From assembly GCA_934133175.1 (NCBI GenBank), contig CAKPAX010000001.1, positions 33,095 through 97,094 of the forward strand: 64,000 nt of DNA. The letters are read 5' to 3'. Both the position numbers and the translations under genes were made by a program. Below the pieces are notes generated by a model. That model saw only the letters and a program-made list of their open reading frames with translations. It was not told the DNA's origin and ran no database searches. Position 1 is the stretch's first letter. Every line of letters begins with the position of its first letter. Below, piece after piece: positions 54,969 to 63,100 of the stretch. Source of the stretch: an uncultured Clostridia bacterium (GTDB taxonomy: Bacteria; Bacillota; Clostridia; TANB77; CAG-508).

Positions 54969-56531
54969 ATGAAAAAAAATAAAAAGATTTTATATAGCAT
55001 TTTATTAGCTGTAATTATTATATTAACATCTACTGTAGCATTTGCGAGCAATGGAGGGATTGGTATATTATCTATAATATCTATACTGTTTAGTTTGGTG
55101 TTTTTTTCCTTTCCTTATATAGTATTATTAATTATAATTTCATTTATATCAAAAGCAAAAAACGGAAATATAACTAATAATTTAGCAAATAATAAAACAA
55201 ATGTTGAAAATAATGATAATACTAATGATGAAAGTCCAGTAGTTGCTATAGATCATAATTATATTGATACAGAAAGAAATGTAGTAAAAAACATAATTAA
55301 ACAAGAAATACAAAATCAAAATGAAGATATAAAAAAATTTACAACGATAAAACTAAATACAAAGAAAAATGTATTAATATTAATTTTGGGATTATTGATA
55401 TTAGTTGATATGATAATGTGGTTTTTTAATGAGTCATCATTTGTAATTATTGGATTAGCTATATTTTCAATTTTATTGTATTTATTTTTAAATAATAGAT
55501 TTAATATAGTAAATGTAATTTACAGAAAAGCTAAAAAGAATCCAGATATGGATATACTAGACATAGTAAATGAATTTAAAAATAATAAGAAAAATATTAT
55601 AATACCAAATTATTTAAAATTAAGTATAATTTTAGTAATAGTAATAGTAGGTCCGATTATATATTTTTATAATCCAAAGTTATTATATAAAAAATATGAT
55701 AATGGATACGAGTTATATAAATGTACAAAAAACATAATTGATGTTAATAAAGAAATAATTATTCCAGATACATATGAAGGAGAAAAGGTAATTGCAATAG
55801 GAGAAGGTGCTTTTAAAAATTCGAATATAAGTAGAATAAAATTGCCTGATACAATAGAAAGTGTAAAAAAAGATGCTTTTTATAATTGTAAAAATATAAA
55901 TAGTATTACTATCCCAAAAGGAGTTAAAGAAATAAGAGCATCAGCTTTTGAAAATTGTACTAATCTAATGAGTATTTCTTTACCAGAAGGATTAACAGAA
56001 ATAAGGGCAAATGCTTTCAAGAATAATGAAAGTTTATCAAATATAGAATTACCAGAAAGTTTGACATATTTAGGAGCAGGAGTATTTTCAGAGTGTAGTA
56101 GTTTAAAAGAAATTACTATTCCAGAAAAAGTAATAGAAATTAATGGCAATACTTTTGAATATTGCACTTCATTAAGAAAAGTAAATTTACATGATAATAT
56201 TATTTCTATACACGGTGAAACGTTTGTTGGAGATATAAATTTAAGAAAAATAACCTTGCCATCTAAAATAACGGAAATCAAAGGAAATACATTTGAGGGT
56301 TGTTCTTCTTTAACATCTATAGTAATTCCAGAAGGAGTAACAAGAATTGGTGGACATGCCTTCTATGGTTGTAGTTTGTTAAGTTCTGTAACTGTACCAT
56401 CAACAGTAACAGAAATAGGTAGTTCAGCATTTAGACAATGTATATCTTTAAAAAAAATAAAAATACCTAAAAAAGCAGTAGTTAATGAAAGAGCGTTTAA
56501 AGAAAGTCCAACAAAAATAACTTATTATTAA
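54969..56531 (+). CDS. Membrane-anchored BspA-type leucine-rich repeat protein
   Basis: A 520-residue protein. A signal-like first helix and a second helix (about residues 5-60), a cytosolic or linker segment, three more hydrophobic stretches (about 130-185 and 215-235), then a C-terminal solenoid of about eleven LRR_5 units of roughly 23 residues from about residue 255: IGEGAFKNSNISRIKLPDTI, VKKDAFYNCKNINSITIP and so on. BspA-type repeats mediate adhesion or protein binding at the surface in gut bacteria. It follows the DUF2207 gene by 26 nt and precedes the radical-SAM gene by 12 nt, so it may belong to the same transcript. Confidence 0.8.
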   Translation: MKKNKKILYSILLAVIIILTSTVAFASNGGIGILSIISILFSLVFFSFPYIVLLIIISFISKAKNGNITNNLANNKTNVENNDNTNDESPVVAIDHNYIDTERNVVKNIIKQEIQNQNEDIKKFTTIKLNTKKNVLILILGLLILVDMIMWFFNESSFVIIGLAIFSILLYLFLNNRFNIVNVIYRKAKKNPDMDILDIVNEFKNNKKNIIIPNYLKLSIILVIVIVGPIIYFYNPKLLYKKYDNGYELYKCTKNIIDVNKEIIIPDTYEGEKVIAIGEGAFKNSNISRIKLPDTIESVKKDAFYNCKNINSITIPKGVKEIRASAFENCTNLMSISLPEGLTEIRANAFKNNESLSNIELPESLTYLGAGVFSECSSLKEITIPEKVIEINGNTFEYCTSLRKVNLHDNIISIHGETFVGDINLRKITLPSKITEIKGNTFEGCSSLTSIVIPEGVTRIGGHAFYGCSLLSSVTVPSTVTEIGSSAFRQCISLKKIKIPKKAVVNERAFKESPTKITYY

Positions 56532-56543
56532 AAGGAGAATATA

Positions 56544-58307
56544 ATGGACAAACAATATAAATTTATACATTTGTTATATGTTCCAACTATGAATTGCAAT
56601 ATGCAGTGCAAGTATTGTTATTTAAAAGAAAATACAATTGATTTAAAACAAGATGATAAATATTTACAAACATTAGAATATGCAATAAAAAAATTTAAGG
56701 AATCAAATGTAATCCCATTTAATGTTTCATTGCATGGTGGAGAAGTAACAACATTATCTAAAAAAGATTTTAGAGATATAATTAAATTTATATCTAATTA
56801 TTACATAGAAAACAAGGAATTGATTGAAAGTAACGGTTTTAAATTAGGAAGTCCACATATAAAAACTAATTTGTTAAATTTAGAAAAACATATAGATACA
56901 ATAAAAGAATTTAATGTTTCAATTAGTGGAAGTTTAGATTTACCATTTTCCTTGCATGAAGAATATAGAGTAACAAAAGGTAATCAAAAAACTTTAAATA
57001 AGATATTAGAAAATATAAAATTATTAGAAAATATTCCAAACAAAAAGAAAGTATCAGCAACAATTTTTAAAGAACACTATGATAAAATAAATGAGATTAT
57101 AAATGATATAAGGTTTTTAGATGAAAATACTTGTTTAAATATGAATGATTTTAACTTTATGATAGGATTTGTTTCTGGAAAAGATGATTTATTACATGCT
57201 ATGACAGAAGAAGAACAAGTTGATTTTTATAAAAAGATTAATAAAGAATTTATGGGAACCTCTTTAGAAAATGGATTAAAAAATTCTTGGTTTGCTGAGT
57301 TTAGCCCAGCATATTGTACAAATTGTGATAATTGTGGAGAAAAATTCTTTTTACTAGAAAGAGATGGAGATATATATTCTTGTGTAAGAGGACAAAAAAA
57401 CAAAGAATTTTATTATGGAAATATTTATAATAATTCAGTAGAAGAGATTTTAAGAAATGCTCAGGCGCAAATATTAAAGAATCATAATAAAGTAGATTTT
57501 AATGAAGAATGTACGAAATGTAAATATTTATATTTATGCAAAACGGGTTGTCCTTATGTTAAAAATGTATATAATTCGGATAAATCTTATACATGTAAAT
57601 TACAACAGGAAATATATAAAGATAATAATGAATTATATCCATTGGATAAATTTAACGAAGAGTCTGTGTATATATATTTAAATAAAATGCATCCAATAAT
57701 ATCTAATAAATATTATCCTAATATAAAAAATAATATGGAGTCAAATATGGTTGATATTTTAAAAATAATAGAAGAAGATAAAAAATTGAAAAACATTTAT
57801 AGTTCAGATATATTTATATTAAAAGTTGACAATAAAGAGTATAAATTAGAATCGCAAATATTAAAAACTACAAGAGATATTTTATATTTAACAGATGAAA
57901 GTAAAATAAAAGTATATATAAAAAAAGGAGTTTTAGAAGACTGTGATTATCCTTCAAATAATTCTTTATACATGATGTTATTAACAGGAGATACGATTCA
58001 ATATGGTGATGAGCAAAGAGTAAAGCAAGAACATATAATGACACATCAAATATATACAAATACTATAAAACAATATGAATCTGATAAGAATGGATTTTAT
58101 TGTGTTGATATAACAGATTTATTAAAAATGTATTATAAAAAGTTATCAACGGTAAATGCAAATAATTTGTTTTTTACTACAAATGAATTAAGAGATTATC
58201 ATTATAGTAAACAAAAGATAAATGCATATTATCATATACAAGCAATAAATTTACCATTTCAAAATATAGAATTCTTTTATATTGATTGTAGGGAGGAAAT
58301 AAAATGA
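56544..58307 (+). CDS. Radical SAM/SPASM peptide-modifying enzyme candidate
   Basis: A 587-residue protein. The radical SAM motif CNMQCKYC (Cys18, 22, 25; CX3CX2C) opens a barrel with SLHGGEVTTL. The SPASM region carries several auxiliary-cluster Cys groups (CTNCDNCG near 265, DIYSCVRG, then CTKCKYLYLCKTGCPY). A C-terminal part of about 200 residues (from 385) is not typical of the simplest maturases and may bind the substrate peptide. SPASM enzymes modify ribosomal peptides or proteins by C-S or C-C linkage. The next gene overlaps its stop (ATGA) and encodes a small Ser/Gly/Asn-tailed protein that is the obvious substrate candidate. Confidence 0.8.
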   Translation: MDKQYKFIHLLYVPTMNCNMQCKYCYLKENTIDLKQDDKYLQTLEYAIKKFKESNVIPFNVSLHGGEVTTLSKKDFRDIIKFISNYYIENKELIESNGFKLGSPHIKTNLLNLEKHIDTIKEFNVSISGSLDLPFSLHEEYRVTKGNQKTLNKILENIKLLENIPNKKKVSATIFKEHYDKINEIINDIRFLDENTCLNMNDFNFMIGFVSGKDDLLHAMTEEEQVDFYKKINKEFMGTSLENGLKNSWFAEFSPAYCTNCDNCGEKFFLLERDGDIYSCVRGQKNKEFYYGNIYNNSVEEILRNAQAQILKNHNKVDFNEECTKCKYLYLCKTGCPYVKNVYNSDKSYTCKLQQEIYKDNNELYPLDKFNEESVYIYLNKMHPIISNKYYPNIKNNMESNMVDILKIIEEDKKLKNIYSSDIFILKVDNKEYKLESQILKTTRDILYLTDESKIKVYIKKGVLEDCDYPSNNSLYMMLLTGDTIQYGDEQRVKQEHIMTHQIYTNTIKQYESDKNGFYCVDITDLLKMYYKKLSTVNANNLFFTTNELRDYHYSKQKINAYYHIQAINLPFQNIEFFYIDCREEIK

Positions 58308-58657
58308 TAGATAAAAAACCAAAGACTTATAATGAAATAATAAGATTGAAAAAATGTTATACTCTTTCAAATTATTTTTTAGATGTAACTGAAAATATGT
58401 TTAATGAGATATATGATTTTTTAAGTCTAGATTCAAAAAATACAATTTTAGCAAATAGAGAAAATATATTTTTAGTTGATACTAATAACAAGGTAGTAAA
58501 GAGTTTTAAAGTGACATCAAAAAATTCGTCATTTGATCAAATAAATATTAATAATGATAAATTTTCTGTAACACCTCATTATGACCCAAGTTCTAGTTAT
58601 TCAAGTGGAGGATCATCAAGTAACAATAACAACAATAATAATAATAATAATAGTTAA
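58304..58657 (+). CDS. Candidate peptide substrate of the radical SAM enzyme
   Basis: A 117-residue protein overlapping the radical-SAM gene by 4 nt behind GGGAGG. Residues 1-80 look like a folded leader (YTLSNYFLDVTENMFNEIYDFLSLDSKNTILA). The tail is low-complexity: FSVTPHYDPSSSYSSGGSSS followed by ten Asn and Ser. A leader plus simple Ser/Tyr/Gly/Asn core next to a SPASM enzyme is the pattern of a RiPP precursor. I cannot match it to a named RiPP class; the single Cys lies in the leader, so a thioether class based on core Cys is unlikely. The Asn run is coded by AAT/AAC triplets, a slippage-prone repeat. Confidence 0.55.
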   Translation: MIDKKPKTYNEIIRLKKCYTLSNYFLDVTENMFNEIYDFLSLDSKNTILANRENIFLVDTNNKVVKSFKVTSKNSSFDQININNDKFSVTPHYDPSSSYSSGGSSSNNNNNNNNNNS

Positions 58658-58668
58658 AATATAATAAA

Positions 58669-58705
58669 AGAGCTAACTATATTAGTTTATGATATAGTTA
58701 GCTCT
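58669..58705. terminator. Bidirectional terminator between convergent genes
   Basis: A 13-bp perfect stem AGAGCTAACTATA (58669-58681) with TATAGTTAGCTCT (58693-58705). The T-rich tail is better on the minus strand (TTTTATTAT). Confidence 0.8.
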
Positions 58706-58712
58706 TAAAAGA

Positions 58713-59942
58713 TTATATATTTCTTAGTAAGGTAAACCAAGAGTTATAAACATATTTACACATAGTTAAAATGTTTAATTTATCAACATTATCTTGAGCA
58801 ATTATATTAGAAACAAATAATGTATTATTGTTTGCACAATATTTTACTTCGCCTAATTTTTGACCTTTAACAATAGGAGCAGAAATATTATCATTTAATA
58901 CAACTTCTTGAGAAATATTTTTATCATTTTCTTTTTCTACTAATACACCGCAATCATCCTCAAAGACAGCATCGACAGATTTATTAACTCCTTTGTTTAC
59001 ATTAACGCTTTTTAATTTATCTCCTTTTTTAGCAAATTGCTTGAATGAAAAATTATTAAAACCATAATTTAAAAGCTTTTCTGCTTCACTAAATCTTTTA
59101 GCAGAAGTTGGGGCTTTCATTATAACAGCGATTAAAGATAGATTATCTCTCGTTGCACTTGCAGATAAATTAAATAATGCAAGTGAAGTAGAACCTGTTT
59201 TTAATCCAGTTGCACCTTTATAGTTTCTTATTAATTTGTTAGTATTTACAAGTTCAGATTTACCATCTCTTAAACTATCCATCCAAATAGTTGTATAATC
59301 TTTTATTTTAGGATGCTTTTGTAATAATTCTCTTGACATAAGTGAAATATCATAGCTAGATGTCACATGTCCATCTTCATCAATTCCATGACAATTTTTA
59401 AAACAGGTATCATTCATACCTAATTCTTTGGCTTTTTTATTCATCATTTCTACAAAAGCTTCTTCAGAACCAGCAATATGTTCCGCCATTGCTACTACAC
59501 AATCATTTGCAGAAACTACACAAATAGCCTTTAACATGTCAGAAACAGATAAAGTTTCTGTTTGATCAAGCCATATTTGTGATCCCCCCATAGCTGATGC
59601 ATGTTCACTACAAGAAATTTGGTCATCTAAAGAAAGTTTTCCACTATCTATTTGTTCCATTATTAAAAGAAGACTCATGACTTTTGTAACACTAGCAGGT
59701 CTTAATTGTTCATGTGCATTATAAGAATATAATACTTGACCTGTTGATTGTTCAATTAAAATGGCTGAACCAGATTCTAAAGATAATTTATTATCATCTT
59801 GATTAGATTGACTAATTGTAGGTACGGTTAAATCAATAGTTGACCATATATAAGAATCACTTATTGCAAAAGTACAAGGAGTAATATAGAAAACAATTGT
59901 TAATAGTAAAATAGAAGATATTATAATTTTAAATTTATGCAT
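58713..59942 (-). CDS. D-alanyl-D-alanine carboxypeptidase (peptidase S11, PBP5/DacF type)
   Basis: A 409-residue exported serine enzyme. Signal peptide (about 1-26), then the three penicillin-binding motifs: SVTK with Ser84 and Lys87, SAN (143-145) and KTG (247-249). A C-terminal beta domain follows (VNVNKGVNKSVDAVFEDDCGVLVEK) and a final hydrophobic segment for membrane attachment. It trims D-Ala from peptidoglycan pentapeptides, limiting cross-linking; DacF/DacB-like forms act in sporulation. It is encoded 46 nt downstream of a VanW-like gene on the same strand, grouping two wall-related genes. Confidence 0.93.
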   Translation of the reverse strand: MHKFKIIISSILLLTIVFYITPCTFAISDSYIWSTIDLTVPTISQSNQDDNKLSLESGSAILIEQSTGQVLYSYNAHEQLRPASVTKVMSLLLIMEQIDSGKLSLDDQISCSEHASAMGGSQIWLDQTETLSVSDMLKAICVVSANDCVVAMAEHIAGSEEAFVEMMNKKAKELGMNDTCFKNCHGIDEDGHVTSSYDISLMSRELLQKHPKIKDYTTIWMDSLRDGKSELVNTNKLIRNYKGATGLKTGSTSLALFNLSASATRDNLSLIAVIMKAPTSAKRFSEAEKLLNYGFNNFSFKQFAKKGDKLKSVNVNKGVNKSVDAVFEDDCGVLVEKENDKNISQEVVLNDNISAPIVKGQKLGEVKYCANNNTLFVSNIIAQDNVDKLNILTMCKYVYNSWFTLLRNI

Positions 59943-59988
59943 ATAAATCCCTCCAATAATTACTAAAGTATATGCATATAAAATAAAA

Positions 59989-60745
59989 TTATGAGCCTGA
60001 TTTTACTAAACTTATAGTAACATTATTTTTTGTGTTACTAGCTTTTATTTTAATATCTTCATTTAAATTATTTACAAATTTTAAATCATAACCTCCATAT
60101 GCAACAGCTGCATCTTTTCCTTTTTTAATATAAGGAACATCATTGCTATGAGCATGTCTTTCTGTGACTTTAAGTCCGTTTACTTTTAAGACAGCATTAT
60201 ACAGAGTGGTGCTAACTTGACAATTTCCACCACCTAGACCTTTTTTTACTTGCCCATTAGATGTAAAAATATCAGCTTCTTGATAACCTTTAGCTTTAGT
60301 TGCTTTACCTACTGTATTACAAAAAGAAAAAGTTTCTCCGCGCCTTAACAATTGTATCATTTAAAGTAGAACATGTAATTGTTAAATTGTTTTGTCTAGC
60401 ACTATCTTTGGTATAAATTTTAGTAGAAAAAGTTGCAAGTTGTTGTTCATCATTTTTTTCTTTTGATTCATTATTTTCTTTGGATTTAGTGGCTGAAATT
60501 TTTTGAGAAGTATATGGTTCTATTGCATTCTCTTCTGTATTAGTGTTGTTTGTTCTAGTATCTGAATTATTAGAATTAGAATTAGAATTTGTATTTGTGT
60601 TTGTATTGGTACTATTTATTGAAGTATTTTCAGTATTGTTATTTTGTGTATTCGATTTATTGCTTTTGTTTGCAAAGAAAAAATAAGCACCGCAAATTAA
60701 AACTATTATTATAACAATAATAATTAAAAAATATTTTTTATTCAT
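59989..60745 (-). CDS. VanW-family protein, interrupted by a +1 shift at CGG
   Basis: Read as one minus-strand gene of about 251 residues: 60745 down to 60341, then 60339 down to 59989 after skipping the C (complement of 60340). The N-terminus has one helix (FLIIIVIIIVLICGAYFFFA) and a Ser/Thr/Asn-rich linker. The VanW core follows: LTITCSTLNDTIVKA, then GETFSFCNTVGKATKAKGYQEA, GLGGGNCQVSTTLYNAVL and ERHAHSNDVPY. The break is exactly before the Gly of the conserved GETFSF motif. Zero frame would stop seven codons after CGG and lose the whole catalytic-like half. VanW proteins are linked to wall modification and some to glycopeptide resistance clusters. Confidence 0.8.
60337..60340 (-). other. 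Candidate +1 frameshift site CGGA (4 of 4)
   Basis: On the minus strand, in-frame CGG after GCG. Zero frame reads CGG AGA AAC TTT TTC TTT TTG TAA; skipping C gives GGA GAA ACT TTT TCT TTT, the conserved GETFSF. Confidence 0.8.
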
Positions 60746-60853
60746 AAAAATCTCCTTTGATATTTCTTATTAATTATATAAGTTTGTTAAGCAAGTACAA
60801 AAATAATTAATAATTATTTTAATAAATATTATTACCCAAAAAAGTCAATAATA

Positions 60854-60881
60854 TTGACAAAATTTAAAAATATAGTATAAT
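60854..60881 (+). promoter_or_regulatory. Promoter for small membrane protein gene
   Basis: Consensus TTGACA (60854-60859) and TATAAT (60876-60881), 16 bp apart. Confidence 0.7.
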
Positions 60882-60916
60882 AATATATGTATATATTAAA
60901 AAAATAGGAGAAAAAT

Positions 60917-61078
60917 ATGTTAGCAAAATATTGGAAAAAAATTTGTATATTAATTTTAATAATAGCTTGTATTTTTAATATTATGGCTAAATTAATAAAA
61001 AAGGTATCTCTAAATACAGAATTAGAGGACTCTGCAAAATACATATATCAAGAACAAATAAAAGAAATAAAAAAATAA
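60917..61078 (+). CDS. 53-residue single-helix membrane protein
   Basis: ATG 60917 behind AGGAGA and a consensus promoter. The product is MLAKYWKK, a hydrophobic helix (ICILILIIACIFNIMA) and a charged, helical C-terminus ending KEIKK. I do not recognise a family. The strong promoter and ribosome site argue that this short ORF is expressed. It precedes rpmE, which has its own promoter. Confidence 0.6.
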   Translation: MLAKYWKKICILILIIACIFNIMAKLIKKVSLNTELEDSAKYIYQEQIKEIKK

Positions 61079-61089
61079 ATAAATAGTGC

Positions 61090-61118
61090 TTGAAATATAT
61101 TTTAAAATATGATAATAT
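61090..61118 (+). promoter_or_regulatory. Promoter for rpmE
   Basis: TTGAAA (61090-61095) and TAATAT (61113-61118), 17 bp apart. Confidence 0.5.
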
Positions 61119-61165
61119 ATTATTTAGCAAATTTTATTAACTATTAAGAAAGAGGTGAATTCATA

Positions 61166-61366
61166 ATGAAAAAAGATTTACATCCAGAATACAATCAAAC
61201 AACAATCACATGTGCATGTGGAAATGTTTTAGAAGTTGGATCAACAAAGAAAGATTTAAAAGTAGATATATGCTCAAAATGTCATCCTTTTTGGACTGGT
61301 AATTTAAGATTAGATACAACAGGTGGTAGAGCAGATAAATTTAAAAAGAAATATGGTCTTGCATAG
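61166..61366 (+). CDS. rpmE: Ribosomal protein L31 (zinc form)
   Basis: A 66-residue ribosomal protein: KDLHPEYNQTTITCACGNVLEVGSTKK then CSKCHPFWTGNLRLDTTGGRADKFKKKYG. The two Cys pairs (CAC and CSKC) mark the zinc-binding form, used under zinc sufficiency. L31 bridges the two ribosomal subunits and influences reading-frame maintenance in other bacteria, a detail of interest given the frameshift sites here. A GAAAGAGGTGAA site precedes the ATG. Confidence 0.97.
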   Translation: MKKDLHPEYNQTTITCACGNVLEVGSTKKDLKVDICSKCHPFWTGNLRLDTTGGRADKFKKKYGLA

Positions 61367-61374
61367 AGATTGGG

Positions 61375-61397
61375 AGTTTGGTATACATCAAGCTCTT
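61375..61397 (+). terminator. Terminator after rpmE
   Basis: GAGTTTG and CAAGCTC form a stem with G-U pairs, followed by seven T. Confidence 0.65.
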
Positions 61398-61555
61398 TTT
61401 TTATATTATAGGAAAGTTCTCCGAACTTCCTATAATATAAATATATTGCACAGAAATTTGCTTTGCAAATTTCACGCACGAACAAAGACGCGGACTTTAA
61501 AATGTTTTAATAAGAACAAAAGTTATTAATGTCTGCTTTTGTTCTTATAAAAAAT
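61394..61555. repeat. Three-hairpin repeat element downstream of rpmE
   Basis: Consecutive inverted repeats: TATATTATAGG / CCTATAATATA around GAAC..GTTC (about 61399-61440), GAAATTTGC / GCAAATTTC (about 61453-61473), and TAAGAACAAAAG / CTTTTGTTCTTA (about 61510-61549). Between the last two lies a relatively GC-rich stretch (CACGCACG, GACGCGGAC). Confidence 0.5.
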
Positions 61556-61660
61556 TTCTTTAAATTTCTTATTTTGTTTTTTAGAATTATTAATTTATAA
61601 AAAATATTGAAATAAATAAAATATATGTATATAATACTAGTAATATATACGGAGGAAAAT

Positions 61661-62395
61661 ATGTTAAAAAAAGATTCTGGAATAACATTAATGGCTTTAC
61701 TTATCACTATAATAATTTTATTAATATTGGTAGGAACAGCTATATATACTGGTACAAACTCAATTCAGAGTAGTACAATTACTAATTTTAAAACTGAAAT
61801 GAAAGAAGTTAGGCTACAATTAAATTCTTTAGAAGAGATTGAAAAATATAAAAAAAATGATAATGATGTTTTGACAGATGAACAAATTAATTTCATAAAT
61901 AAAGTACAGACACAATTAAATTCAGAAAATATTAATATAGTATTAAATACAGACAATTTTAAATATTTTTCAAAAGAAAAAATTAAAGAGTTATCTAATT
62001 TGGATATTTCTAGAGGAATGTATATTGATGCCAAAAATAAATATGTGGTAAGTAGTATTGGAGAAGAATACGATGGGAAAACTTACTATATGTTAGAAGA
62101 ATTAGAAGATAATTTATATAATGTAGAGGAAAATATTAAAGATTCAGGAACTGTAACATATGATGTTGCAAATTATGGATTAATTATAGAAATATCAAAT
62201 ATAAATTATTCAGCACCATATGTTGAAAAAGGAAGTATAGAATACAAATTGACTACAGAAGATACTTGGAACACTGTTGCAGAAAATACATCAACTACAA
62301 ATATTAAATTTAGTGTTGAAAAAAAAGGTGTATATGAAATAAAAGTTACAGATGCAAAAAATAATTATAATATAGCAACGATAGAAATAAAATAA
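61661..62395 (+). CDS. Pilin-like secreted/surface protein
   Basis: A 244-residue protein from ATG 61661 behind GGAGG; an upstream ATG at 61625 has no ribosome site. After a short leader comes SGITLMALLITIIILLILVG, a pilin-like helix without Glu5. A helical region follows (MKEVRLQLNSLEEIEKYKKN), then a domain with DEQINFINKVQTQLNSENINIVL, and a C-terminal Ig-like beta domain (YGLIIEISNINYSAPYVEKGSIEYKL...YEIKVTDAKNNYNIATIEIK). It belongs with the genes at 11005, 30058, 50433 and 63906 by its N-terminus only. Confidence 0.7.
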   Translation: MLKKDSGITLMALLITIIILLILVGTAIYTGTNSIQSSTITNFKTEMKEVRLQLNSLEEIEKYKKNDNDVLTDEQINFINKVQTQLNSENINIVLNTDNFKYFSKEKIKELSNLDISRGMYIDAKNKYVVSSIGEEYDGKTYYMLEELEDNLYNVEENIKDSGTVTYDVANYGLIIEISNINYSAPYVEKGSIEYKLTTEDTWNTVAENTSTTNIKFSVEKKGVYEIKVTDAKNNYNIATIEIK

Positions 62396-62614
62396 AAATA
62401 GTTGAATTCAGTATTTAGATACTTTAGGCTATGTAATGAAATTGTAATATAAAATTTAATAAAAAAGGTTGACATTAATAAAAAATAAGTATAAAATAAA
62501 AATGATGAAACAAAAGAAAATTTTATATGTATTTAAAATTTATATTTGTGTATAAATAAAAGAAAAATATAAATACTAAATATATATCAAATTAAAAAGT
62601 GAGGAGAGAAAAAA

Positions 62615-63055
62615 ATGAAGAATTCAAATTTAATTAAAATGTTTTTAGTAATGGTAGTAAGTTTATGTTTAATATTGGTAGCAACATATACATTTGCTGA
62701 TGATGAAGGAACAACACCTATAGATTTAACTAATAGTATAGTAGATACATCAAATAATACAACAACTAATACAGAAAATAGTACAGATACAAATTCTGAT
62801 TCAAATACAAATACAGATAACTTTGTATCATTAGATGATAATGTTAGTAATACAAATACAAACTCAAATACTAATTCAACATATAATAGTTTAGTAACAA
62901 CTAATAATACTAATAGTTCTTCATACAACACAAATAATACAAATTTACCTTCAACAGGTTTAGAAGGATCTGGATTAACAGTGGCTTTAATAGTTATATT
63001 AGCAATATCAGGTGTGTATGCTTTTAAGAAAATAAGAGATTATAAAAATATTTAA
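62615..63055 (+). CDS. LPxTG-type sortase substrate
   Basis: A 146-residue exported protein: signal peptide (about 1-29, ending TYTFADD), a Thr/Asn/Ser-rich low-complexity stalk (about 35-105) and the sorting signal NLPSTGLEGSG followed by a hydrophobic helix (LTVALIVILAISGVYAF) and a basic tail KKIRDYK. Sortase would cut between Thr and Gly and attach the protein to the wall. A sortase gene is encoded convergently 33 nt away, so it is the likely processing enzyme. The stalk has no recognisable domain; its repeats may vary between strains. Confidence 0.85.
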   Translation: MKNSNLIKMFLVMVVSLCLILVATYTFADDEGTTPIDLTNSIVDTSNNTTTNTENSTDTNSDSNTNTDNFVSLDDNVSNTNTNSNTNSTYNSLVTTNNTNSSSYNTNNTNLPSTGLEGSGLTVALIVILAISGVYAFKKIRDYKNI

Positions 63056-63073
63056 TTAATAAAAAATAAAAGT

Positions 63074-63100
63074 AAGCGAAAGTTATATCAACTTTCGCTT
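63074..63100. terminator. Bidirectional terminator between LPxTG gene and sortase
   Basis: An 11-bp perfect stem AAGCGAAAGTT (63074-63084) with AACTTTCGCTT (63090-63100), T-rich on both exits. It overlaps the sortase stop. Confidence 0.85.

Noticed and set aside
12253..60340. Sequencing or assembly errors as the cause of the four frame breaks
   Set aside because: An indel error should fall in any phase and before any base. All four here place an extra C exactly before an in-frame GGN Gly codon, and many out-of-frame CGG strings occur without a break. It cannot be fully excluded without reads.
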